A DNA stretch of 64,000 nucleotides from Cohnella phaseoli. Lineage in GTDB: Bacteria > Bacillota > Bacilli > Paenibacillales > Paenibacillaceae. The stretch is taken from contig NZ_QRDZ01000005.1 in NCBI RefSeq assembly GCF_003386235.1, positions 186,001-250,000 on the forward strand. Direction: 5' to 3'. Of this stretch, positions 19,167 to 27,059 are shown in pieces; position 1 is the stretch's first letter; every line of letters begins with the position of its first letter. Below the pieces are notes generated by a model that saw nothing but the letters and a program-made list of their open reading frames with translations, searched no databases and was not told where the DNA came from. Both the position numbers and the translations under genes were made by a program.

Positions 19167-19406
19167 GAGTTTTCGACAAACACCTCCCGTTTCCGACGGA
19201 TGGAATGCTGTGTCTGTTTGCTATGCAGCCTGGAGCCTGTTCATCGGCTTCGGGACTAGAGGGGATGCGTTTTCCCGTAAGCATGTGAGATTTTAATGGA
19301 CATGGGCATAGAAAACGAGAGGACAAAAAAATGATTTTTTACATTTTTTAACGTACTTCAGAGTAAAAGGAGCGGAATGCGTCATCAGACGGCTGCAAAC
19401 GAACGC

Positions 19407-19449
19407 AAAAAGGCCGGGAGAAGAGATGCTCTGCATCCTTCACCCGGCT
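19407..19449 (-). terminator. terminator of the M20 amidohydrolase gene
   Basis: GCCGGG and CCCGGC enclose an inner GATGC / GCATC stem; on minus it is followed by CTTTTTG. The rest of the gap 19107-19508 contains the chitinase promoter region and no gene I recognise. Confidence 0.75.
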
Positions 19450-19508
19450 AAAGCGGTGCTAAACTAGGGCTGAAAACGGATAATCTAACCTTGCAAATTC
19501 GACAAAGT

Positions 19509-20684
19509 TTACGCCTGACTCGCCGCGAATTCCTCCTTGATGCGACGAAGCAGCGAAGCGTCCGTCAGTACGTCGCAGGCGGTGGAAGCGAGCATCTTCG
19601 CTCCGAAGACCATTGCTTCGTAAGCTGGATCGGTCTGGGCGGCATCTCTGAACTCGATCGTATGCAGCTCGTAGGGAGCGTCTACGACCTTAATGTAGGG
19701 ATGCGCGGCGGGACAGCGCAGGCTTACGTTGCCGAGATCGAGCGAGCCGTTGTCATGCGCGCTGTGAATGTCGGCTTCCGGGATTCCGTTTGCGAGCAGA
19801 TTTGCCGTAAAAGCGCCGGAAAGCGCCTCGTTCGTCCGCAGCTCGTCATAGGAATATTCATAGTTGCTGACGGACAGCGAGCAGCCGGTTGCGATCGCGG
19901 CCGCTTCGGCGCAAGCTTTGACCTTGCGGGCGAGCTCGTCGGCATAGGCTCGCGTCGCTCCGCGAACATAGAAGCGAGCTTCGGCATAGTCCGGAATCAT
20001 ATTCGGGGCCTGCCCCCCGTGCGAGATAATGCCGTGAATGCGGGCGTCGCTGCGAGTTTGCTGGCGCAGGGCGTTCACCGAGTTGAATAGCTGAATCACG
20101 GCGTCCAGCGCGTTGATGCCCAGCTCCGGATTTGCGGCCGCGTGGGCGGATTTGCCCCGGTATTCAAATTGCAGCGCATCGATGGCCAGCGACGAACCGG
20201 AACGCTCATAGCTGTGATAAGGGTGCGCCATAATCGCGATGTCGCAATCGTCGAACAGGCCGGCTGCGGCCATGTCGACTTTCGCGCCCTTTGTTTCCTC
20301 TGCAGGCGTGCCGTAGACGCGAATCGTGCCTCCCGTTTGATCCGCCACCGCGCGAAGTCCGGCGGCAGCTCCCAACGCCATGGTACAGATCAGGTGATGG
20401 CCGCAGGCATGGCCGATTTCCGGCAGCGCGTCGTACTCGGCAAGCAAGGCGACGACCGGTCCTGGCGCACCGGAGGCGTATTCGGCGATAAACGCGGTTG
20501 CCAGCCCGAGCACGCCCCGTTCGACCCGGAAGCCCAGCTTTTCCAGCTCGGATGCGAGCAGAGCCGAGGCTTGCTTTTCCTCGTGTCCCAGCTCCGGGTT
20601 CGCTCCGACGAACGAAGCGATCTCCTTGAGTCGGCTTGAATAGGCTTGTATATGGTCGTGAATCCTCGTTTTCAGTTCATTCAT
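19509..20684 (-). CDS. M20 family amidohydrolase (AbgB/IAA-amino acid hydrolase type)
   Basis: 391-aa cytoplasmic metallohydrolase. Metal-binding residues are visible as HACGHH (about 100-105), GTPAEETKGAK and AHPYHSYE, and the lid dimerisation segment runs from about residue 180. This M20D group cleaves N-acyl or N-aroyl amino acids, for example p-aminobenzoyl-glutamate. AAAGGAGA precedes ATG 20684. It is divergent from a Gfo/Idh/MocA gene with about 200 bp between, so the two may share control; the natural substrate is not clear. Confidence 0.9.
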   Translation of the reverse strand: MNELKTRIHDHIQAYSSRLKEIASFVGANPELGHEEKQASALLASELEKLGFRVERGVLGLATAFIAEYASGAPGPVVALLAEYDALPEIGHACGHHLICTMALGAAAGLRAVADQTGGTIRVYGTPAEETKGAKVDMAAAGLFDDCDIAIMAHPYHSYERSGSSLAIDALQFEYRGKSAHAAANPELGINALDAVIQLFNSVNALRQQTRSDARIHGIISHGGQAPNMIPDYAEARFYVRGATRAYADELARKVKACAEAAAIATGCSLSVSNYEYSYDELRTNEALSGAFTANLLANGIPEADIHSAHDNGSLDLGNVSLRCPAAHPYIKVVDAPYELHTIEFRDAAQTDPAYEAMVFGAKMLASTACDVLTDASLLRRIKEEFAASQA

Positions 20685-20891
20685 GGGGGAAATCTCCTTT
20701 GGCGAGTCGGATTAGTTGCTTCCTTTCATCGTATCCCTTCGCGCGAACACAATCAAGAGAGGGTCTTTTCATGATTTTATGTCGTTATTTTATAGTTTAA
20801 ATGGCACGAAAACTCATTATAATAGCAATAAAAGTTGTGTAATCTGATCGTGTTGTCGTATATTTTAAGTCAATAGCCAAGGAGGCTTACG

Positions 20892-21881
20892 ATGATTAGA
20901 ATAGGTAAAATCAGTTATTGGCACGTTCACGCAGACGATTACACAAGACAGGCGCTGGAGCATCCCGGGACGGAGCTGGCGGCGATATGGGACGAGCAGC
21001 CGGAACGCGGACAAGCCAAGGCGGAACAGTACGGAGTGCCGTACTATGCGTCGCTTGACGAGATGCTGGCTCAGGACGGGATCGACGCCGTTATTGTGGA
21101 CGCCCCGACGAATATTCATCGCGAAGTGATGGTAAAAGCGGCGAAAGCCGGCAAGCATATTTTTACGGAAAAGGTTGTCGCTCCTACGGCGAAGGAAGTG
21201 TCGGAGATTTTGGCGGCGGTTCGCGAAGCGGGCGTTAAGCTGACGGTTTCCCTGCCGCGCCTCTACGACGGCTATACGCAAACAATCGACCGCGTGCTGC
21301 GGGACGGCAAGCTCGGCAAGCTGACGATGGCACGGGTACGTTTATCGCATAACGGCGCGACTGCCAATTGGCTGCCTCCGCATTTCTATTCGAAGGAGCA
21401 GTGCGGCGGAGGCGCTCTGATCGATCTCGGCTGTCATCCGATGTATCTTGTCCGTCATTTCCTGGGCATGCCCGAAAGCGTTAGCGCAAACTTCGGCTAT
21501 GTCACAGGCAAAGAAGTCGAAGATAATGCGGTATCCGTACTGCGCTATGCGGATGGCGCTGTCGGCATCGTCGAGGCGGGCTTCGTGAACAGCCATTCTC
21601 CGTTCTCCATCGAGCTTCACGGAACCGAAGGCACGCTGTTGTACGGCTTCCCGGATGAGGTTCCGGTCGTTCGCTACAATGGCGGAAGCGATCAGTGGGA
21701 GAAGCTGCAATTGGACGACAGACTGCCCTTCGCATTCAGCCAGTGGGTGGAGCATGTCAACCAAGGTACGGACGCCGTGGAAAACATCGCCGCAGCCGTC
21801 GATCTGACCAAGCTAATGGAGGCTTCCACGATTTCGGCGGCACAAGGACGCGCGGTTCGGATCGACGAGTTGGCGGAATAA
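20892..21881 (+). CDS. Gfo/Idh/MocA family oxidoreductase with altered nucleotide-binding loop
   Basis: 329 aa with the two-domain build of the family: N-terminal Rossmann fold and C-terminal alpha/beta domain (GGGALIDLGCHPMYLVRHFLG). TEKVVAPT replaces the usual EKP motif, and the N terminus reads IGKISYWHVHADDY where most members have GxGxxG. Binding of NAD(P) may therefore be changed, as in some family subgroups. AAGGAGG lies 7 nt before ATG 20892, and TATAAT at 20818-20823 is a candidate -10 box. It probably oxidises or epimerises a sugar-type compound together with the second dehydrogenase at 22958. Confidence 0.85.
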   Translation: MIRIGKISYWHVHADDYTRQALEHPGTELAAIWDEQPERGQAKAEQYGVPYYASLDEMLAQDGIDAVIVDAPTNIHREVMVKAAKAGKHIFTEKVVAPTAKEVSEILAAVREAGVKLTVSLPRLYDGYTQTIDRVLRDGKLGKLTMARVRLSHNGATANWLPPHFYSKEQCGGGALIDLGCHPMYLVRHFLGMPESVSANFGYVTGKEVEDNAVSVLRYADGAVGIVEAGFVNSHSPFSIELHGTEGTLLYGFPDEVPVVRYNGGSDQWEKLQLDDRLPFAFSQWVEHVNQGTDAVENIAAAVDLTKLMEASTISAAQGRAVRIDELAE

Positions 21882-21911
21882 CGAACGACCGGCGGAAAAG
21901 GGGGAAGCGAC

Positions 21912-22940
21912 ATGCATACGGATCAGCGCCAGGACGGACGCGAATTGAATCGCAAAAAACAGGCGGATCGCAAAGCTTCCGGAAGCGCGGGGCCGTTCCC
22001 TTACGCCCGAATGGCGGAGAGACAGGATGCGCTTGACCGGCTGGATCTGCAATTTCGTTGGGGCGGCTACGGAATTCGCGTGCTGCGCTGTCATTTAGCC
22101 TCTTTTCCGCCCGGACATATTATTCCCTTTCATAAGCACTCGGAGTACGAATTTCATTTTATTCCGAAAGGCAAAGGCAAGGTTATCCTCGGCGACCAGG
22201 TTTACGACCTTCACGAGGGCCTGTTTTATCTGACCGGACCGGATATGCTGCACTACCAGGAGTCCGCCCCGGACGAACCCATGCATGAGCTGTGTCTTCA
22301 TCTGGAAATTGTGCCGCTGGAAGCGGATGTTCAGCCGACCGGTTGGGGCGACGAGTTGGAGGCGGCGGAGGCGAGAGATTGTATCGCTGCGCTGGGCCGT
22401 CTTCCGGCTGCGCCGGTGGTCGACAGGTTTCATGCGATGAACGGGTTTCTGGAGGCGTACCGGATCTGGGAGGAACAGCCGATCGGCTTCTATACGCTGC
22501 TCAAGCAGGCGATCGTGCAAATCCTGCTGCGCACCGTTCGCGCGCTGGACGGAGCGGACGGCAGAACCGGAATTCCGGAACGGGATATGGGCTTTCACAG
22601 ATACCAGTTGGCTACGCAATACATTCAAGACAACGAGAGTATGCCGATTTCCCTGGAACAGGTCGCAGAGGCGATCGGGATCAGCTCGCGACAGCTGCAG
22701 CGCATTTTCCGCAGCGAAGGGCAGACGACGTTCCGCGATTATTTGGAGCATACCCGATTGACGGCGATTTGCTCGGAGCTGCTGCTTACGGACAAGGCGA
22801 TCGAAGAGATCGCGATCGCTCACGGCTATGCCAATCCGAATTATTTGTACCCGGTGTTCAAGAGCAAATACGAAGTGACGCCAAGCGCATACCGCAAAAT
22901 ACATGCCGGAGAGCATGGTGCGGCGTCCCATTCCCATTGA
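21912..22940 (+). CDS. AraC family transcriptional regulator with cupin sensor
   Basis: 342 aa. The N-terminal half is a cupin (PFHKHSEYEFHFIPKGKGKV and GDQVYDLHEGLFYL) that would bind a sugar; the last 100 residues are a two-helix-turn-helix AraC domain (ISLEQVAEAIGISSRQLQRIF, SYANPNYLYPVFK-like end). It lies 30 nt after one dehydrogenase gene and 17 nt before another, so it is likely the local activator of this dehydrogenase operon. The first 30 residues are basic and poorly conserved in appearance, so a later start is possible. Confidence 0.88.
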   Translation: MHTDQRQDGRELNRKKQADRKASGSAGPFPYARMAERQDALDRLDLQFRWGGYGIRVLRCHLASFPPGHIIPFHKHSEYEFHFIPKGKGKVILGDQVYDLHEGLFYLTGPDMLHYQESAPDEPMHELCLHLEIVPLEADVQPTGWGDELEAAEARDCIAALGRLPAAPVVDRFHAMNGFLEAYRIWEEQPIGFYTLLKQAIVQILLRTVRALDGADGRTGIPERDMGFHRYQLATQYIQDNESMPISLEQVAEAIGISSRQLQRIFRSEGQTTFRDYLEHTRLTAICSELLLTDKAIEEIAIAHGYANPNYLYPVFKSKYEVTPSAYRKIHAGEHGAASHSH

Positions 22941-22957
22941 GAAAAGGAAGCGAGCAT

Positions 22958-24043
22958 ATGAGCAAACATCTGCGTATAGGCATTATTGGAAGCGGCGGCA
23001 TTGCCAGAGCCCACGTAGCGGCATATCAGAAGCTGCCGTTCGTAGAAATCGTCGCGGTCGCGGACGTCATTCCCGGCAAGGCGGCGGAATTCGTGGAGTC
23101 GCTGCAGCTTGTTGGCGCGGCGGCCTACGACGGTCATCAGAAGCTGCTGGAGCAGGACCTGGACGGCGTCAGCATCTGTACGCCGAACGTCTCGCATCAC
23201 ATCACAACGGTTGACTCTCTCAAAGCCGGCAAGCAAGTATTGCTGGAAAAGCCGATGTCGGTTACTCTGGCCGAAGCGCTGGAGATGACGCAAGTCGCTC
23301 GCGAGACGGGCAATATGCTGACGATTGGATTCCAGCCGCGCTATGACCCGAACATGAAGCTGCTGCAGGATATCGTGCAATCCGGACGGCTCGGCAACGT
23401 GTACTACGCCGAGACGGGCGGAGGCCGTCGTCGCGGTATGCCGGGCGGAACGTTCATCAGCAAGAAGCTGGCCGGAGCCGGCGCAATGGCCGACATCGGC
23501 TGCTATTCGTTGGACATGGCGCTGAATGCGCTGGGCTACCCTCGTCCGTTGACCGTTTCGGCTTTCACATCGAACCATTTTGGCCGTAATCCCCTCTACC
23601 ATCCTGAAGCTTCCAAGTTCGAGGTAGAAGACTTCGGCGTGGCGATGGTGCGCTTCGAGAACGATCTCGTGCTGCAGTTCAAAATTTCGTGGGCCATGCA
23701 TATGGATTCGCTCGGCGCGACGATGTTCCTCGGCACCGATGCGGGACTCAAGATCACGTCGGCAGGCACCGGTCCTTGGTCCGGCGTATGGGACGGCTCG
23801 GTCGGCTCGATTACGCTCTATCACGACGAATACGGCGGCCACACGCAGACGCCGATTCCGTTGATCGAGCACAAGCTGAACCTGTTCGACGAGAAGGTGC
23901 GCGATTTCGCCGAAGCGGTACGCGACGGCCGTCCCGCTCCGATTCCGGGCGAGCAAATTCTGATCCAGCAGGCAATCATCGACGGCGTGCTTCGTTCCGC
24001 CGAATCCGGACGCGAAGTTTCCATCGAGCTGCCGCGCAACTAA
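22958..24043 (+). CDS. Gfo/Idh/MocA family oxidoreductase
   Basis: Start chosen at ATG 22958 (GAAAAGGAAGCG upstream); the frame stays open through the preceding gene but this is a shadow. The 361-aa enzyme begins LRIGIIGSGGIARAH (intact GxGGIA nucleotide loop), has LEKPMSVTLAEA with the catalytic EKP, and GAMADIGCYSLDMALNALG in the C-terminal domain with the conserved Asp-His-like substrate region. It should be an NAD(P)-dependent sugar or inositol-type dehydrogenase and closes the three-gene operon. Confidence 0.92.
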   Translation: MSKHLRIGIIGSGGIARAHVAAYQKLPFVEIVAVADVIPGKAAEFVESLQLVGAAAYDGHQKLLEQDLDGVSICTPNVSHHITTVDSLKAGKQVLLEKPMSVTLAEALEMTQVARETGNMLTIGFQPRYDPNMKLLQDIVQSGRLGNVYYAETGGGRRRGMPGGTFISKKLAGAGAMADIGCYSLDMALNALGYPRPLTVSAFTSNHFGRNPLYHPEASKFEVEDFGVAMVRFENDLVLQFKISWAMHMDSLGATMFLGTDAGLKITSAGTGPWSGVWDGSVGSITLYHDEYGGHTQTPIPLIEHKLNLFDEKVRDFAEAVRDGRPAPIPGEQILIQQAIIDGVLRSAESGREVSIELPRN

Positions 24044-24068
24044 GCGGCTCATTTGCAGGCTTTATCCA

Positions 24069-24104
24069 AACGGCTCCCGCCTTTCCGGCGGGGGCCGTTT
24101 TTTC
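24069..24104 (+). terminator. terminator after the dehydrogenase operon
   Basis: AACGGCTCCCGCC pairs with GGCGGGGGCCGTT around TTTCC and runs into TTTTTC. Confidence 0.9.
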
Positions 24105-24223
24105 TTAAGCAAGCACCTCTGATTGGATAGGAACGAGGGCGAGGGAAAGGACGCGGGAATGGGACCGGGCATATTGTATGTTCTTTTCGCACAAGTTGGG
24201 TTGGCACGGTGCCGAATTTATGA

Positions 24224-24355
24224 GTTTTGTACGATGCGTCATACAAATTAGCCGAGACCGGCCGACATAGGTTGGCTTTTTATACGAGGAATCATTCAAT
24301 GTGCGTTAAACCTGTGGCTCGAAGCTGGAGTATATACGAAAAATCGTACAAAAAG
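24224..24355. repeat. dispersed TTGTACGA/TCGTACAA motifs in an intergenic gap
   Basis: TTTTGTACGATGCGTCATACAAA begins at 24224 (arms TTTGTA/TACAAA), and TATATACGAAAAATCGTACA ends near 24355 in reverse. They resemble the core of the 52-bp repeat at 1452. The gap 24105-24411 shows nothing else that I can support. Confidence 0.4.
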
Positions 24356-24411
24356 GCTCGGCGGCCTACTGAAGCCAGGTTCTGAGTTTCCGATTTACTG
24401 CGCTCAGACAC

Positions 24412-24455
24412 TTTACAAAAATAGTTGCCAAGAATATAATTGTCATAGCAACTAT
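24412..24455 (+). promoter_or_regulatory. promoter and operator of the MarR-MFS operon
   Basis: TTTACA (24412-24417) and TATAAT (24435-24440) are 17 nt apart. Perfect 8-bp arms ATAGTTGC (24421-24428) and GCAACTAT (24448-24455) bracket the -10 box, as expected for an autoregulating MarR protein; the gene starts 22 nt further on. Confidence 0.8.
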
Positions 24456-24476
24456 TTATGCGAGGGTGAGTAGGAG

Positions 24477-24932
24477 ATGACAGACAGCTCTAGTTACGAT
24501 CTTCAGCGTTCGGTCGGTTTTATGCTTGGAACGGCGTATCGCAAAGCGTCGGCGCTGTTTCAGAGCAGGCTGAAACGCTTCGACATTACGCCGGAGCAAT
24601 GGTCGATTTTGTATCAGGTAGATCTGGCCGACGGCCTCATTCAGAAAGAAATCGCCGAGCGAGCGGGCAAGGATCGCCCTACGACAACGAGAATACTTGA
24701 TCATTTGGAACGGAAAGAGCTTGTAGCCAGACGTACCGACAAGCGCGACCGGCGCTCGTTCCAGGTAGGCATTACGGACAAAGGACGAAATTTGATCCGG
24801 GAGACGCTGCCGATCGAGATAAAGTCGAACGAAGACGTTCGAAGCTGCATGAGCGAGGAAGAATACGAAACCTTGATGCGGCTGCTGATCCGAATCGATC
24901 ATTATACGAAAGACATCTTAGAGAGAGAGTAG
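24477..24932 (+). CDS. MarR family transcriptional regulator
   Basis: 151-aa winged-helix protein: FDITPEQWSILYQV, recognition region ERAGKDRPTTTRILDHLERK, and the wing RRTDKRDRRSFQVGITDKG. It lies 8 nt before an MFS exporter gene and behind an inverted repeat overlapping the -10 element, so it most likely represses this operon and releases it when a toxic compound is present. Confidence 0.92.
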   Translation: MTDSSSYDLQRSVGFMLGTAYRKASALFQSRLKRFDITPEQWSILYQVDLADGLIQKEIAERAGKDRPTTTRILDHLERKELVARRTDKRDRRSFQVGITDKGRNLIRETLPIEIKSNEDVRSCMSEEEYETLMRLLIRIDHYTKDILERE

Positions 24933-24940
24933 GAGAAAAC

Positions 24941-26143
24941 ATGCAACGTCAGCAACCGAAAACGCAATTATGGACGAGAGCTTTTATCGCTCTGACGATA
25001 AGCTCTCTCTTGTTGTTTCTGAACCTGCAAATGATGCTGTCCGCTTTCCCGACTTACGTCAAAAACGATTACGGAGCGGGTGATCTTACTGTAAGTCTCG
25101 TGACGAGCTTGTTCGCGTTGTCCGCGATCGCGGCCCGTTTTCTGACGGCGGCATTGATGCGGAAATTCGGCAGAGGAGCACTGCTGTATACGGGAATTGC
25201 AATCGCGGTCGTTTTTACCGTAGTCTACGTTCTGGCCGATTCAATCGGATCGCTGCTGCTGCTCCGCGTCGGCTACGGAGTCGGCTTCGGAATGGCGAGC
25301 ACGGTGCTGCCGACGCTAGTGTCGCAGATGATTCCGTCTGAACGAATGGGTGAAGGAATCGGCTACTTCGGCTTGTCCACAAGCCTGGCAATGTCGATTG
25401 GTCCGATGATCGGACTGAATGTTTTCCGCGAGGCAGGGTTTAATGCGCTTGCCTTCACGGCGGCGATTACGCTGCTGCTCGTATTCCCGCTGCTGCTTCT
25501 GACGCGTTCGGTCCCGGCGAAAGGCAGACAGGCAGTTGCGAGGAGCGCTTCGGGAAAGACGGGGATCGACCGGCGCTTGCTGTTTCCGGCGTTCCTGAAC
25601 GTCCTGCTGGCGGTAACTTATGGGGGCGTGCTGAGTTTTATCGCGCTGTACGGAGAGTCGGTCCACTTGGACCAGATTGGACTTTTCTTCCTGTTTAACG
25701 CAGTGACGATCATTATCGTACGTCCCGTCTCCGGAAGGCTGTTCGACCGCAAAGGACATGCCGCCGTGTTGATTCCCGCCGTCGTCTGCGTCATCGCCAG
25801 CTTAACGGTGCTGTCCTATGCGACGTCGCTGCCGATGCTTATCGTATCCGCGCTGCTGTACGGACTCGGCTTCGGGGCAATTCAGCCGACGTTGCAGGCA
25901 TGGATGCTGCGCTCCTCCTCTCCCGAGCAGTACGGAGCGGCCAACAGCCTGTTCTATAACTCGACCGATCTGGGCGTTGCCGCGGGAGCGTTCGTGCTGG
26001 GCGCGATTGCGTCCACGGCCGGGTATGGGGGGATGTATCGCTACGCTGCAGGATTCATGGTCTTATTCCTCGCCTTCTATGGTATAATGCGGGTGATTGA
26101 AGCGTTTCGAGCACCAAGAAGGTTGGAGGAAGCTAGGGAGTGA
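24941..26143 (+). CDS. MFS family transporter
   Basis: 400-aa membrane protein with about 12 hydrophobic segments and the MFS loop motif after helix 2 (RFLTAALMRKFGRGALLY) and again RPVSGRLFDRKGHAAV in the second half. AGGAGAA precedes ATG 24941. Coupling to a MarR regulator suggests drug or toxin efflux; the substrate is open. Confidence 0.92.
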   Translation: MQRQQPKTQLWTRAFIALTISSLLLFLNLQMMLSAFPTYVKNDYGAGDLTVSLVTSLFALSAIAARFLTAALMRKFGRGALLYTGIAIAVVFTVVYVLADSIGSLLLLRVGYGVGFGMASTVLPTLVSQMIPSERMGEGIGYFGLSTSLAMSIGPMIGLNVFREAGFNALAFTAAITLLLVFPLLLLTRSVPAKGRQAVARSASGKTGIDRRLLFPAFLNVLLAVTYGGVLSFIALYGESVHLDQIGLFFLFNAVTIIIVRPVSGRLFDRKGHAAVLIPAVVCVIASLTVLSYATSLPMLIVSALLYGLGFGAIQPTLQAWMLRSSSPEQYGAANSLFYNSTDLGVAAGAFVLGAIASTAGYGGMYRYAAGFMVLFLAFYGIMRVIEAFRAPRRLEEARE

Positions 26144-26229
26144 GGAACGGAGTGTAGGAGGGCCTACATGAGTACCGGAAGGCCCGGCTGAATTCAAGCT
26201 TCGATATACCTCTTAAGGAGGGGATTGTA

Positions 26230-26898
26230 ATTAAGTCATGGCTCCGCGTGGCCCTATTCCTCGGAATAGCGGCATTCCTTACCCGATTGATTCCGTTTTC
26301 GGATTTCTTCCGCAACGTGGACACGCTGGCGCATGAAATGTGTCACGCGCTGGCGACCCTGCTTCTGTCCGGAGACGTCCGGTATATCCACTTATACTCG
26401 GACCAAAGCGGATTGACTTACTCCGCTTACGCCGGTCAATGGAAGTCCATTCCGATTTCGCTTGCCGGCTACTTCGGCTCCGCCTTGTTCGCGCTGCTGC
26501 TCTTCTTCCTTCATTCCCGTCGCCGCGAACGGACGGGACTTATCATCATAGCGACAATTGCGGTAGTCGGTCTCGCGCTGTTCGTCCGCAACGGCTTTGG
26601 CGCGGCATGGTGCGCGGGCTTTGCGATCTTAACGATCCTGATCGTCGTGCTGTCGCGGCCCGGACTCATTAAAGGCTATTACTTGCTCGTAGCGTTCATC
26701 TGCTTGGTAGAGTCCGTAATCAGCGCTCTGATTATTCTGTCCATGTCGCTGCAGGAGCCGGGGGCCGCCGGAGACGCGACCAACCTGGACAGAGCGACCT
26801 ACATACCGGCTCTCTTCTGGGGCCTGCTGTTCGCGATTTTCTCGCTAGTGTGCGCACGCGGCTCGATTAAGTTGTTTTATAAGTGCGGGTTCGATTGA
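26230..26898 (+). CDS. M50-like membrane metallopeptidase, probable ATT start
   Basis: The protein has HEMCH in a membrane-proximal helix (HExxH zinc motif, about residue 40), several transmembrane segments and the start FLTRLIPFSDFFRNVDTLAHEMCHAL typical of Paenibacillus-type M50 homologues. No ATG fits: the first standard start is GTG 26248, which has no ribosome site and would cut into the first helix. AAGGAGGGG at 26215-26223 is 6 nt before an in-frame ATT at 26230 that gives (I/M)KSWLRVALFLG, the expected N terminus. ATT starts are rare but known (infC). From ATT the product has 222 aa. Its target is unknown. Confidence 0.7.
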   Translation: MKSWLRVALFLGIAAFLTRLIPFSDFFRNVDTLAHEMCHALATLLLSGDVRYIHLYSDQSGLTYSAYAGQWKSIPISLAGYFGSALFALLLFFLHSRRRERTGLIIIATIAVVGLALFVRNGFGAAWCAGFAILTILIVVLSRPGLIKGYYLLVAFICLVESVISALIILSMSLQEPGAAGDATNLDRATYIPALFWGLLFAIFSLVCARGSIKLFYKCGFD

Positions 26899-27059
26899 GT
26901 TCCCTAATTAAAGTTCCTACGGGCCGTCCGGCTGTCGAAGTCGCCTTCGATGTTTGCCGGGCGGCCCGTCGCCGTATCGGAACAGTTGTGGCAAGCCGGA
27001 CATCCCGATACAATAGGAAGCAGACGATAAAATATAAGCAGGGCGGTGGACTGTTTCCT

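Noticed and set aside
22292..22957. Upstream extension of the second dehydrogenase frame
   Set aside because: Lies within the AraC regulator gene in another frame; ATG 22958 begins the Rossmann fold.
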